From Rhodospirillaceae bacterium SYSU D60007 (GTDB taxonomy: Bacteria > Pseudomonadota > Alphaproteobacteria > Reyranellales > Reyranellaceae): a DNA stretch of 64,000 nucleotides. The stretch lies in contig QOCQ01000011.1 of assembly GCA_003574685.1 (NCBI GenBank), forward strand, positions 1 to 64,000, given 5' to 3'. Below are positions 37,713 to 49,711 of this stretch, one piece after another. Position 1 is the stretch's first letter; each line of letters opens with the position of its first letter. The notes under the pieces are model-generated. The model saw nothing but the letters and a program-made list of their open reading frames with translations. It had not been told where the DNA came from and ran no database searches. The translations under genes and the position numbers were made by a program.

Positions 37713-37802
37713 GCCTTCATGGTGAGCTTGTCGAACCATGAAGGCACCGCAGAGCCGCCTGTGCCGGCCGCTTCATGGTTCGACAAGCTCACCATGAAGC
37801 GG
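37713..37802. repeat. Two stem-loop repeats in opposite orientation (REP-like)
   Basis: Unit 1 (37713-37745): GCCTTCATGGT pairs with ACCATGAAGGC around an 11-base loop. Unit 2 (37768-37802): CCGCTTCATGGT pairs with ACCATGAAGCGG around an 11-base loop. The loops (GAGCTTGTCGA and TCGACAAGCTC) are exact reverse complements, so the whole is also one large inverted repeat. It lies between two convergent genes (DUF1028 and HIT), a usual place for REP elements acting as terminators or mRNA stabilisers. Confidence 0.9.
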
Positions 37803-37857
37803 TTCTCTGACGACAGCCCGCTAAGCTACGCAAGCCAGGTAATCAGGGCCCTAGCCC

Positions 37858-38280
37858 TCACATGTTCTTCAGGATGCGCTCGTAGACGGCCTTGATGGCC
37901 GCCATGTCGCCGGGCTGGGGATGCCAGTTGATGTGCAGCCCGTCATCTTTCCACCGCGGCAGGATATGGATGTGGAAGTGCGGGACGCTCTGCGCCGCAC
38001 CGGGCCCGTTCGCCTGGATGAGGTTGATGCCGTCGGGCGACAGGGTCTTGCCAACCGCCGTGGCCACCCGCTTGGCCGTCGCCGCCACCTGGCCGATCGC
38101 CTCGGCGGGAATGTCATGGATGGTCGGCCAGTGCCCCTTTGCGACGGCGAGCGCATGCCCCTCGTTGGCCGGGTTGATGTCCATGAAGGCGATCGACTGA
38201 TCGTCGTCATGCAGCCTGAAACACGGGATCGTGCCGGCGACGATCTTGCAGAAGACGCAGCTCGCATCAGTCGGGTGCAT
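37858..38280 (-). CDS. HIT-family protein
   Basis: 140-residue histidine-triad nucleotide-binding/hydrolase protein. The triad HFHIHILPR (His101, His103, His105) and the N-terminal CVFCKIVAGTIPCFRLHDDD are diagnostic; the two Cys suggest a zinc site as in HINT proteins. It probably hydrolyses adenosine phosphoramidates or dinucleotides. It starts 10 bases after the sugar-ABC ATPase stop on the same strand, so it may ride on that operon without functional relation. Confidence 0.93.
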   Translation of the reverse strand: MHPTDASCVFCKIVAGTIPCFRLHDDDQSIAFMDINPANEGHALAVAKGHWPTIHDIPAEAIGQVAATAKRVATAVGKTLSPDGINLIQANGPGAAQSVPHFHIHILPRWKDDGLHINWHPQPGDMAAIKAVYERILKNM

Positions 38281-38290
38281 GGTCGTCTCC

Positions 38291-39385
38291 TCAACCGGCG
38301 CGGATGGCCTTCGCTTCGTCACTGGTGCCGTCGAACAGGTGCAGGCGGTCGGGCCGGAAGTGCAGGCCGACACGATCGCCGCCGCGAACCGGCGAGTCAG
38401 CGTCCGTGCGCGCAATGATCTGCATGCCGGCAACGTCGAGATAGATGTACTTCTCGGCGCCGGCGAGTTCAGCCACGGCGACCTGCGCCGGAATGGTGGC
38501 CTCGCCGCTGTCCGCCGTGATGCGGATATCCTCCGGACGGATGCCCAGCAACACCTGTCGCGCATCTGCCGCTGCGGTGAGACTATCGGGAAGCGGCACG
38601 GTCACGCCGTTGCGGCGGAAGCGCGCCTTTCCACCCTCCTCGTCCAGCTCACCCGCCATCAGGTTCATCGAAGGCGTGCCAATGAACTCGGCCACGAACC
38701 GGTTGGCCGGCCGGGCATACACCTCCTCCGGCGGGCCGATCTGCTGCACCACCCCCTGGCTCATCACCACGATGCGGTCCGACAGGGTCATCGCCTCAAG
38801 CTGATCGTGCGTGACATAGATCATGGTGGTGCCGACGCGGGCGTGCAGCGTGGCAAGCTCCGCCCGCATATGTACGCGCAGCTTCGCGTCGAGATTGCTG
38901 AGCGGCTCGTCCAGCAGGAATACCTCCGGATCGCGGATCAGTGCCCGGCCCAGCGCCACGCGCTGACGCTGGCCCCCGGAGAGCTGCCGCGGCTTGCGTT
39001 CGAGGAACGGCTCGATGTGCAGCATGGCGGCGATGCGAGCCACACGCTGATCGCGCTCCGCCGCGGGCACGCGGCGCTTGCGCAGCCCGTACTCGAGGTT
39101 TTCCCGCACGCTCATATGCGGATAGAGAGCATAGGACTGGAACACCATGGCGATGTCGCGATCGCGCGGCTCAAGCCCGGTAACGTCGCGATCATCGAAC
39201 AACAGCCTGCCGGACGTCGGCTCTTCGAGACCGGCGATCATGCGCAAGGCAGTGGACTTGCCGCAGCCCGACGGACCGACCAGCGACACGAAGCTGCCGT
39301 CCGCGATCTCGAAGTCGAGGCCGGCCACCGCCACCACATCGCGGCCGAAGACCTTGCGCAGCTTGTCAAAGCGAACCCGTGCCAT
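38291..39385 (-). CDS. Sugar/glycerol-phosphate-type ABC ATPase (UgpC/MalK-like)
   Basis: 364-residue ATPase. Walker A GPSGCGKST is at 37-45, the signature [15 protein letters not shown] near 135, Walker B VFLLDEPLSNLDAKLRV, and a C-terminal TOBE/OB domain (about 240-364) as in MalK/UgpC. It forms an operon with two permeases and a binding protein (39390-42552), all on the minus strand. The imported compound is probably a carbohydrate or polyol; the exact one cannot be told. Confidence 0.93.
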   Translation of the reverse strand: MARVRFDKLRKVFGRDVVAVAGLDFEIADGSFVSLVGPSGCGKSTALRMIAGLEEPTSGRLLFDDRDVTGLEPRDRDIAMVFQSYALYPHMSVRENLEYGLRKRRVPAAERDQRVARIAAMLHIEPFLERKPRQLSGGQRQRVALGRALIRDPEVFLLDEPLSNLDAKLRVHMRAELATLHARVGTTMIYVTHDQLEAMTLSDRIVVMSQGVVQQIGPPEEVYARPANRFVAEFIGTPSMNLMAGELDEEGGKARFRRNGVTVPLPDSLTAAADARQVLLGIRPEDIRITADSGEATIPAQVAVAELAGAEKYIYLDVAGMQIIARTDADSPVRGGDRVGLHFRPDRLHLFDGTSDEAKAIRAG

Positions 39386-39389
39386 CGTC

Positions 39390-40229
39390 CTATCCCTTGA
39401 CGCCGCCCGCGCCCAATCCGGTGATGAGGTATTTCTGGACGAAGGCAAAGGCGATCGCCATCGGCAATGTCGCGAGAGTTGACGCCGCCATGATCAGGCC
39501 CCATCGCGTGTCCATGGCAGAGGCGAAATTCGCCATTGCCGGCGGCAGGGTCTGAAGGTCGTGACTGCGGACCAGCACCGCCGCGAACAGGTACTCGTTC
39601 CAGGCAAACAGGAAGGCAAAGATGCCGGTCGCGATGATACCGGGAAACGCCTGCGGCAGCACCACGTCGCGCAGCGCCTCCAGCCGCGACGCGCCGTCGA
39701 TCATCGCCGCCTCCTCGAGATCGACCGGGACGGACGCGAGGAAATCGCGCATAACCCACATCACGAACGGCAGGGCGAAGGTGAGATAGGCCAGCGCCAG
39801 GCCAACCTGGCTGTTCATCAGGCCGATACGGGTGAAAACCAGCACCAGCGGGATCACCAGCAGGACGCCGGGAAACATGTAGGCCAGCAGCACGGAACGT
39901 CCGAGCAGTTCCTTGCCGCGCACCTTCAGCCGGCTGAGCGAATAGGCGCCGAGCACGCCCAGGGTGACTGCCGAAATGGTGGAAAGCGAGCAGACAAGCA
40001 AGCTGTTCAGGAACCAGCGGCCGAACTGCGTGACCTCGAACAGCTCCTCGTAGTGCTCAAGCGTGGGCAGGAAGGGAATCCAGACAGGTGGAATGCGCAC
40101 GATGTCGGAATTCAGCTTGCCCGAGCTCATCAGCATCCAGAACAGCGGAAAGCCGACGAAGAGCAGCAGCAGGATGACCAGCAGATAGGTACGGCCCTGC
40201 GCGAGGGACCGGCGGAACGACCTGGTCAT
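39390..40229 (-). CDS. Carbohydrate ABC permease, MalG-like
   Basis: 279-residue inner-membrane permease with six helices. The EAA loop EEAAMIDGASRLEALRDVVLPQAFPGI near residue 190 docks on the ATPase, and PFVMWVMRDFL precedes it as in MalG/UgpE. The ATG at 40229 overlaps the stop of the upstream permease (ATGA at 40226-40229). The ATPase gene starts 4 bases downstream. The open frame continuing upstream of 40229 is antisense noise. Confidence 0.92.
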   Translation of the reverse strand: MTRSFRRSLAQGRTYLLVILLLLFVGFPLFWMLMSSGKLNSDIVRIPPVWIPFLPTLEHYEELFEVTQFGRWFLNSLLVCSLSTISAVTLGVLGAYSLSRLKVRGKELLGRSVLLAYMFPGVLLVIPLVLVFTRIGLMNSQVGLALAYLTFALPFVMWVMRDFLASVPVDLEEAAMIDGASRLEALRDVVLPQAFPGIIATGIFAFLFAWNEYLFAAVLVRSHDLQTLPPAMANFASAMDTRWGLIMAASTLATLPMAIAFAFVQKYLITGLGAGGVKG

Positions 40230-41182
40230 TGTCGGTCCTCCCGTCGCAGGAACCGGAAGTAGACCATCATGGTCATCATCAGCAGCCCGAACATCACGAC
40301 TGCGATGGCCGAGCCGCGGCCGAAGGCACGGTCGCCGTCCAGCGCCGTTTCGTAGACGAGGATCGGCAATGTCAGGGTGGCCTGCATCGGGCCGCCATGC
40401 GTCAGCAGGAACACCACCTCGAAATTGTTGAACATGAAGATCGTGCGCAGCAATGCGATCACGATCAGCACATCCTTGATCTCGCGCAGGGTGATATCGA
40501 CGAAGCGGCTCCAGGCACCGGCGCCGTCGATACGGGCCGCCTCGTAGAGATCCTGCGGGATGACCTGCAGGCGGGCCAGCACGATCACGACGACGAACGG
40601 AAAGTACTTCCACAGCGAGACCAGCACCACGCCGGCAAAGGCGCTGTCGGGCTGGCTCAGCCACGCAATCGCATCGATGCGCGAGATCAGTCCCAGCGAG
40701 AAGAGGATGTAGTTGATGGCGCCGAACAGCGCATTGTAGAGCAGCATCCAGACGAGGATCACCGCCACGACCGGCATCATGTATGGAAACAGCACCAGCC
40801 CGCGCACGAAGGCGCGGCCCTTGAAGCTCTGGTGCAGCAGCAGCGCGACGGCGGTGCCCAGCACGATCTGCAGCGTCACGACGATGCCGGCGTAGAGCGT
40901 CGAGGTCTTCAGCGCGTGCCAGAACTGGGCATTCTGCAGCAACCACAGATAGTTGTCGAAGCCGACGAACGAGCCGCCCCCCGATGCCAGGTCGAGGATG
41001 TCGACACTGTGGAAGCTGGTCCAGATGCCATAGAGTAGCGGATAGATCAGCAGCAGCAGAAACACGACGGCGCTGGGCGCCAGCAGCACCAGGCCCAGCC
41101 AGCGGTCCGGAATCAGGGTGCGCCCGATTCCGGCAACCCGTGTTGCGACCGTCTCTTGCGGACTCGCGGCTTCGACTGTCAT
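40226..41182 (-). CDS. Carbohydrate ABC permease, MalF/UgpA-like
   Basis: 318-residue permease with six helices and the conserved coupling loop YEAARIDGAGAWSRFVDITLREIKDV near 220. LLLIYPLLYGIWTSFHSVDI is a typical first periplasmic-loop segment. It pairs with the MalG-like permease with which it overlaps. The binding-protein gene ends 59 bases upstream. Confidence 0.93.
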   Translation of the reverse strand: MTVEAASPQETVATRVAGIGRTLIPDRWLGLVLLAPSAVVFLLLLIYPLLYGIWTSFHSVDILDLASGGGSFVGFDNYLWLLQNAQFWHALKTSTLYAGIVVTLQIVLGTAVALLLHQSFKGRAFVRGLVLFPYMMPVVAVILVWMLLYNALFGAINYILFSLGLISRIDAIAWLSQPDSAFAGVVLVSLWKYFPFVVVIVLARLQVIPQDLYEAARIDGAGAWSRFVDITLREIKDVLIVIALLRTIFMFNNFEVVFLLTHGGPMQATLTLPILVYETALDGDRAFGRGSAIAVVMFGLLMMTMMVYFRFLRREDRQ

Positions 41183-41241
41183 CGCCGGATGCCTGTCTTT
41201 TCCGGAAGCGGCGTCAGCGTTGGCGCCGTCCCGGCCAATGC

Positions 41242-42552
41242 CTAGCCCTTGATGTCCTTGGCGATATCGGTGGCGGTCTTGTGCGCGGCCGATACCGCCT
41301 TTTCGACCGGATCGCCGCCGACCACGATCCGCTGCACCATGTCAGGCAGCACGTTCTTCGAGATCATCGCGTCCATCTTGTAGTTGAACGGATGATTGCG
41401 GCTCTCGAACGTATCGGACGCGCCGTAGTTGTGCGGCTCGATGAGCGTCTTCACGATCCTGGGGTTGTCGCGCACCCATTCATGCTGCTGCAGCTTGGGC
41501 ACAATCGACTTTCGCGTCGGAACGACATGCGCAATCACCGGCGCCAGCAGACGATAGAACTGGTCGGGGTCGGACAGCATGAACTTCACCAGTTCGATCG
41601 CCTGGGCGGAGTTCGGCCCCTTCATCACCGTGAACTCGTCATGCCCGGCGCCGAACTTGTACTGCTTGTCGCGGGGAATGAAGACCGTCTGGCTGACCTT
41701 CAGCAGCGCCGGATTCTGTTGATAGAGATGCGTCAGCACACGGCCCCAGTAGAAGGTGGTTGCCGACTTGCCGGTGGTGTACGCCGCCGAGGCCTCGCGG
41801 AAGCCGTAGCTCGAGGCATCGGGCGGCGAGAAGCGCTTGACCATGTCGGTGTAGTACCTGATCGCCCGCACCGTCTCGGGCGAGTCGAGGACAACGTTCA
41901 GCTTCTCGTCGAAGAAGTAGCCGCCCGCGCTCCAGATATGGGCGATGCTCTGGATATGCGTGTTCCACGTACGGCCGGCCGGGAAGGCGGCGGCATAGAG
42001 TCCCTTGTCGGGCTTGTGGATCTTCTCCGCCGCGGCGCGATAGTCGTCCCAGGTCTCCGGCAGCTTGACGCCGGCCTCCTCGAACAGATCCGTACGGCAC
42101 CACAGGACAGCCCATTGCTGGCCATAGGGAATGGATACCTGCTGTCCCTTGTACTGCCACTGCGCCAGCGCGGCGGCATCAAAGTCGTCACGACCGATTT
42201 CGTCGACCACCTTTGCAAGGTCGATCGTCAGGCCACGGCGGGCGAGGTCGATCATGAAGCCGGGCTTGCTGCCGCCAGCGATCAGGGCCGGTGGCGTGCC
42301 CGCCACCAGGTCGGCGGCGATCTTCTTCACCAGATCGTCCCACAGCCCATACTCCGGCTGGACGGAAACCTTCTTCGCGGACTTGAAGTCGGCGAAAATC
42401 GATTCCCATCCCTTGATCTGTTGCGGGTCTGCTTCCGGCGTCGAGAAACGCAGCATCGTCTGCTGCGCCTGGGCGCCTCTTCCCGGAATGGCTGCGCCGG
42501 CGGCAATCGCGCCCGTCACCGCCGCAGACTTCAGGAACTGCCGCCGATCCAT
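41242..42552 (-). CDS. Extracellular solute-binding protein, sugar type
   Basis: 436-residue periplasmic binding protein (family 1). The ATG at 42552 follows a perfect CGGAGGAAA site. The N-terminus MDRRQFLKSAAVTGAIAAGAAIPGRGAQAQ has a twin-arginine motif (RRQFLK), so export via Tat is likely. The mature protein shows the expected WESIFADFK and Trp/Tyr-rich sugar-site segments. It leads the ABC operon that runs to 38291, with the HIT gene following. Confidence 0.92.
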   Translation of the reverse strand: MDRRQFLKSAAVTGAIAAGAAIPGRGAQAQQTMLRFSTPEADPQQIKGWESIFADFKSAKKVSVQPEYGLWDDLVKKIAADLVAGTPPALIAGGSKPGFMIDLARRGLTIDLAKVVDEIGRDDFDAAALAQWQYKGQQVSIPYGQQWAVLWCRTDLFEEAGVKLPETWDDYRAAAEKIHKPDKGLYAAAFPAGRTWNTHIQSIAHIWSAGGYFFDEKLNVVLDSPETVRAIRYYTDMVKRFSPPDASSYGFREASAAYTTGKSATTFYWGRVLTHLYQQNPALLKVSQTVFIPRDKQYKFGAGHDEFTVMKGPNSAQAIELVKFMLSDPDQFYRLLAPVIAHVVPTRKSIVPKLQQHEWVRDNPRIVKTLIEPHNYGASDTFESRNHPFNYKMDAMISKNVLPDMVQRIVVGGDPVEKAVSAAHKTATDIAKDIKG

Positions 42553-42631
42553 GAGTTTCCTCCGATTCATTTTTGAGATGGCCAGCGAAAATACGGAGCA
42601 GGACCGGACGGCACAAGGTAATGCGGCCTGA

Positions 42632-43594
42632 CTAGCGCTCACGTGCGTTTGAACTGCCTTGCGTCAGGCGCATCGCTGCTTGCGCTATGCGGAAGAAGGG
42701 CGATTGTCCTGGCGCCAGCGTCAGATCGCCGGCGCGGCGCATCCCTTCGCGACCAAAGCGGTCGCGGATGGCTTCCTCGACCCAGAGCTGGGCCTGCGCG
42801 TGGCGCTGCGCGGCGAGCCGGCCGGACTGATGCAGGTGCTGGACATGGGCGTCGATGGCGCTGACCAGATCGGCGATACCAGCGTTCTGCGTGGCGGAAG
42901 CCGCCAGCACACGCGGCGTCCAGCCATTCTCGCCGGCTTCCGCCAGGCTCAGTGCACCGGCAACATCCGTGCGCGCGCGCTCGGCCAGCCTCCCGAGATC
43001 GGCCTTGGTGACGGCGACGATGTGCGGGATCTCGACGATGCCCGCCTTCATGAACTGCAGCGAATCGCCTGACCCGGGCTGCACGCAGAACAGCACCGTG
43101 TCGGCAACGCCGGCCACATCGGTTTCCGACTGGCCGACGCCCACGGTTTCGATCACCACCACGTCGTAAAGCGCACGCATGACGACCATGGCGCCCAGCG
43201 TCAGCTCGGCGAGGCCCCCCAGCCGGTCGCGTGCCGCCATCGAGCGCACGAAGATGCCGTCGTCGGCGGGGTCGGTCGTCAGCCTCGCCCGGTCGCCCAG
43301 CAAGGCGCCACCCGTGCGGCGCGAGGACGGATCGACCGCAATGACTCCCACCGTGCGGCCTGCATCGCGCCACTTCCGGATCAGCGCCGACAGAAGCGTG
43401 GATTTGCCCACGCCCGGCGGCCCGGTGACGCCGGTGACGTGTGCCCGCGGTGCAGCATACGCTTCGTCCAGCAGCGCGCGCACGCCTTCTGCCTCCGCAT
43501 TGCGTTCCAGGCGCGCGAGGGCCGCCGCCAGTGCCGCCTTGCCGCCGGCCCGCAACGCCGCGAGCGTGTCCCGTTGTGCGCCCTTTGCTGTCAA
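42632..43594 (-). CDS. meaB: MeaB/ArgK-type GTPase (methylmalonyl-CoA mutase chaperone)
   Basis: G3E-family GTPase that protects and loads B12 into methylmalonyl-CoA mutase. Walker A GPPGVGKST is at 58-66; VDPSSRRTGGALLGDRARL and VIETVGVGQSE follow as in MeaB. The start is inferred as TTG at 43594, overlapping the upstream TGA (TTGA), which gives 320 residues, the normal length; the longer frame would lie deep inside the amidohydrolase gene. No mutase gene lies in the window. Coupling to an amidohydrolase is unusual. Confidence 0.9.
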   Translation of the reverse strand: MTAKGAQRDTLAALRAGGKAALAAALARLERNAEAEGVRALLDEAYAAPRAHVTGVTGPPGVGKSTLLSALIRKWRDAGRTVGVIAVDPSSRRTGGALLGDRARLTTDPADDGIFVRSMAARDRLGGLAELTLGAMVVMRALYDVVVIETVGVGQSETDVAGVADTVLFCVQPGSGDSLQFMKAGIVEIPHIVAVTKADLGRLAERARTDVAGALSLAEAGENGWTPRVLAASATQNAGIADLVSAIDAHVQHLHQSGRLAAQRHAQAQLWVEEAIRDRFGREGMRRAGDLTLAPGQSPFFRIAQAAMRLTQGSSNARER

Positions 43595-44739
43595 TGCAGA
43601 CCGTAAAGCCTTTGCACGTTCTCTTTCGTGATCTTGCGGCGCACTGCGGGCGAGAAGTTGGCCAGGTTCTGATCGAGGATCTTGCGCGACTCCGGCCACA
43701 GGCAATCCGGATGCGGATAGTCGGCGCCCCAGATGATGTTGTCCTCGCCGATCAGCGGCACGATCGGCTCCAGGTACTGATCCTGCTGATAGGTCACAAA
43801 GCCCTGACGCCGGAAGTAGTCGCTGGGCTTCATTTTGAATCCAAGGCTGCGGGCACGGTCCTCATACTCGGTATCAAGCCGGTCGAAGACGTAGGGCAGC
43901 CACGTCACGCCCGACTCGCCGAGCACGAAGCGGAAGTCAGGGAAGCGCTCGCAGGCGCCGGACGCCAGGACCGAGACCAGCACCTCCATGGTGTCGAGCT
44001 GGAACAAGGCCGAGCGGACCAGGCGATATTCGGTGAAGTAGTCCTTTTCCATCTGCGGATTGTCAGGCGCGCGCAATGCCTTGAAGCCGGTCGAGTGGAA
44101 CGAGATCGGGAAATGGCACTCGGCGGCGGCCTGCCACAAGGCATCCCAGTCGCGGTGCCATAGCGGCGGCGTCATGCGCTTGAAGGCCAGATCGCCGCCC
44201 TTCAGGCCGAGCCGAGCACAGCGGCGGACCTCGGCGGCGGCCGCCTTGGGATCGTGGTTGGGAATGATGGCCAGCGGGAACACCCGGTTCGGATCGGCGC
44301 GCCGCGCGAAATCCGCCACCCAGTCGTTGTAGATGCCATCGCACCAGCCTCGCAGCGCGGGATCGGCGATCATCTCGTTGATCATCAGGCAGCCGTAGAC
44401 GATCTCGGCGTCCAGCCCGTCGCGATCGAGATCGGCGATGCGCAGCTCCGGCGTGGTCGGCCGCGGCTTCGCGCCGCGCCGGTAGTCCCATTCGAAGCCG
44501 ACAGCGCGCATCTCGTCCACGTGTTTGAACGACCCCTGCTGATACTTCAGGAATCCCGGTCCGACGCCGTTCCACATGCCTTTGTCCTGGGCCTCGACAA
44601 ACCAGTGCAGTCCGTCATCGAGCTCCTCGGTGCGCGGCGCCAGCAGCCGCCATTTGCCCGGCGCGGCCTGCGACCACAGATCGGGCGGGCAGTAGGTCAG
44701 GTCGATATGATTGTCGCCCGAGATGAGATTGTAGGCCAT
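43591..44739 (-). CDS. Amidohydrolase-family protein (Amidohydro_2)
   Basis: 382-residue metal-dependent hydrolase or decarboxylase of the amidohydrolase 2/ACMS-decarboxylase group. SGDNHIDLTYCPPDLW is the N-terminal metal strand (D-x-H), FPISFHSTGF carries a conserved His, and NIIWGADYPHPDCLWPES holds the catalytic Asp near the C-terminus. Such proteins often act in aromatic-acid catabolism; the substrate is unknown. The start at 44739 follows AGGAGGAG. Its stop overlaps the likely TTG start of meaB. Confidence 0.9.
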   Translation of the reverse strand: MAYNLISGDNHIDLTYCPPDLWSQAAPGKWRLLAPRTEELDDGLHWFVEAQDKGMWNGVGPGFLKYQQGSFKHVDEMRAVGFEWDYRRGAKPRPTTPELRIADLDRDGLDAEIVYGCLMINEMIADPALRGWCDGIYNDWVADFARRADPNRVFPLAIIPNHDPKAAAAEVRRCARLGLKGGDLAFKRMTPPLWHRDWDALWQAAAECHFPISFHSTGFKALRAPDNPQMEKDYFTEYRLVRSALFQLDTMEVLVSVLASGACERFPDFRFVLGESGVTWLPYVFDRLDTEYEDRARSLGFKMKPSDYFRRQGFVTYQQDQYLEPIVPLIGEDNIIWGADYPHPDCLWPESRKILDQNLANFSPAVRRKITKENVQRLYGLH

Positions 44740-44837
44740 GTCGCTCCTCCTGGCAGGAGGCTAGGGCCGTACCGCACGGACGGCAACGCTGCCGGCACCG
44801 GACACGTATTCGGCAATCACATGCCTGATGCGGTCCC

Positions 44838-47513
<2,676 letters not shown>

Positions 47514-47607
47514 CAGTCTGCTCTCGATGTTTTCATCCTGCCGAATACCCTATGTCCGTGCGGCACTATCACGTCATTTCCGTGGCCGGGAAATGTCCCG
47601 CGGGCCG

Positions 47608-49704
47608 CTAGCCCTCGATTCTCGAGAAATCGGCGACACGGTCGATGGTCGTACGAATACGCGCAAGAAGCTTGAGGCGGTTGAGACGCAATTCAGTCTG
47701 GTCGGTGTTCACCGTCACCCGATCGAAGAAAACGTCTATCGGCTTGCGGAGTTCCGCCAGTGCGGCCATGGCACCGGCAAAATCCTCGCTGTCCAGCGCG
47801 GTAGCGGCGCGCGCGTCTGCTGATGCCAGCGCGGTGGCGAGCGCTCTTTCCTCTGCCTGCTGCAGCAGCTTCTCGCCGAGCGCACCAGCGATTTTCGCGG
47901 CGAGTCCCTTCTCCTTCTTCTCCTCCGCGCGCACGATATTGGCGGCGCGGTTGTAAGCCACGAGCAAGTCGCGGCCATCGTCGGTGCCGATGAATTCCTG
48001 CAGCGCCTTTACGCGCGCCAGCAACCGCACCAGATCGTCCTCGCCGCTCAGCGCGAACACGGCGTCGATGAGGTCGTGCCGCACACCCTGCTCGCGAACC
48101 TGCACTTTCAGGCGGTCTTCGAAGAATGCCAGCAGATCATCGCGGTCGGTAGCCGCAGCATGAGCGGTCTCCGCCGCCGAGAACGCACGGATGAGGTCCA
48201 GGCGCAGGCCGTTCTCAAGGACAAGGCGGATGGCGCCGAGCGCCGCACGACGCAAGCCAAAGGGATCGCGCGAACCGGTCGGCGTCTCCTTGATCGACCA
48301 GAATCCGGTCAACGTGTCGAGCCGGTCCGCCAGGGCGACCGCGACAGAAACGGGTGCTGTCGGGCACGCATCGCCAACACCACGCGGCGAATAGTGGTCC
48401 CCGATCGCATCGGCGACTTCGCCCGGCAAACCTTCGTGCCGCGCGTAGTAGCGGCCCATGGTGCCTTGCAGCTCGGGAAATTCGCCCACCATGCCGCTAA
48501 CCAGGTCGGCTTTGCAGAGTCGGGCCGCCTGCTCGACATGATTGACGTCGACATCGCGGAAAAAGCCACTCTTTTCCTGCGCCACGATTTCCCGCGCCAC
48601 CGCGGCAATACGCTCCACGCGCTCGTACTGCGTGCCGAGCCTCGCGTGGAAGACGATCTGCTTCAGGGCCGGTAACCGGTCCTCCAGCCTGATCTTGCGG
48701 TCCTGGTCCCAGAAGAAGCGCGCATCGGCCAGCCGGGCGCGCAGCACGCGCTCGTTGCCGGCAATGATCTCGGTGCCGCCGTCCGTGGTGATCATGTTGG
48801 CCACCACCACGAACTTGTCGGCCATCGAGCCGTCTTCGCGCAGGGTCGCGAAATAGCGCTGGTGCGTGCGCATGGACGTGACCATCACTTCCGGCGGCAG
48901 GTCCATGAAGACGGCGTCGATCGTCCCCACCAGGGGCACTGGCCATTCGACCAACCCGGCGACCTCATCGATCAGGGCCTCATCGTGCTGCACCTTCACG
49001 CCGGCCTGGATGCAGAGCGTTTCCACCTTGGCGCGGATCACTGCGGCGCGTTCCACCGGGTCCACGATCACGCGCGCCGCGCGCAGTTGCCGGATGTAGC
49101 CCGCCACCTCGTCGATCGTGATCTGTCCGGACGAAAGGAAGCGATGGCCGCGCGTGCGGTTGCCGAACTTCAGCGGCGGCATGTTGCCGCCGAGATCAAG
49201 TTGCCCCGGCAGCGGCTTGCCGTCGAACACGGCCAGGATCGAATGCAGTGGCCGCACCCACGCGAAGGTGCCGCTGCCCCATTTCATCGATTTGGGCCAG
49301 GACATCGCGCGGATGGTGTCGATCAGTATCTGCGGCAGCACCGCTTCGGTCGGGCCGCCCTTGCGGCGCGTCACCGCAAACCAGAACTCGCCCTTCTCGG
49401 TGCTGCGCTTCTCCGCCTGGTCAAGGGATTGCAGCCCCGCGCCCTTGAGGAAGCCCTGGATCGCATTCTCGGGTGCCCCGACGCGCGGACCGCGCTTCTC
49501 CTCCTCGACGTCCGGACGCACACGCGGCAAGCCATCGACCACGGCCACCAGCCGCCGCGGCCCGGCGAAGCCGCGCGTTCCAGCATGGGCCAACCCCATC
49601 GCCGTCAGCCGGTCGGCCAGCAGACGCTGCAAGTCCTGCGCCGCACGCGCCTGCATGCGGGCGGGAATCTCCTCGGAAAGCAGCTCTAGCAACAGCTTGG
49701 CCAC
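47608..49704 (-). CDS. glyS: Glycine--tRNA ligase beta subunit
   Basis: 698-residue beta chain of the alpha2-beta2 bacterial glycyl-tRNA synthetase. LLLELLSEEIPARMQARAAQDL is the family start, and the C-terminal region (LRLNRLKLLARIRTTIDRVADFSRIEG) is the tRNA-contacting end. It begins 7 bases after the glyQ stop, so the two subunits are co-translated. Confidence 0.96.
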   Translation of the reverse strand: MAKLLLELLSEEIPARMQARAAQDLQRLLADRLTAMGLAHAGTRGFAGPRRLVAVVDGLPRVRPDVEEEKRGPRVGAPENAIQGFLKGAGLQSLDQAEKRSTEKGEFWFAVTRRKGGPTEAVLPQILIDTIRAMSWPKSMKWGSGTFAWVRPLHSILAVFDGKPLPGQLDLGGNMPPLKFGNRTRGHRFLSSGQITIDEVAGYIRQLRAARVIVDPVERAAVIRAKVETLCIQAGVKVQHDEALIDEVAGLVEWPVPLVGTIDAVFMDLPPEVMVTSMRTHQRYFATLREDGSMADKFVVVANMITTDGGTEIIAGNERVLRARLADARFFWDQDRKIRLEDRLPALKQIVFHARLGTQYERVERIAAVAREIVAQEKSGFFRDVDVNHVEQAARLCKADLVSGMVGEFPELQGTMGRYYARHEGLPGEVADAIGDHYSPRGVGDACPTAPVSVAVALADRLDTLTGFWSIKETPTGSRDPFGLRRAALGAIRLVLENGLRLDLIRAFSAAETAHAAATDRDDLLAFFEDRLKVQVREQGVRHDLIDAVFALSGEDDLVRLLARVKALQEFIGTDDGRDLLVAYNRAANIVRAEEKKEKGLAAKIAGALGEKLLQQAEERALATALASADARAATALDSEDFAGAMAALAELRKPIDVFFDRVTVNTDQTELRLNRLKLLARIRTTIDRVADFSRIEG

Positions 49705-49711
49705 GGTTCTC

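Noticed and set aside
37713-37802. Start of a CRISPR array
   Set aside because: Only two units, in inverted orientation with internal stems, and no Cas genes nearby; REP-like elements fit better.
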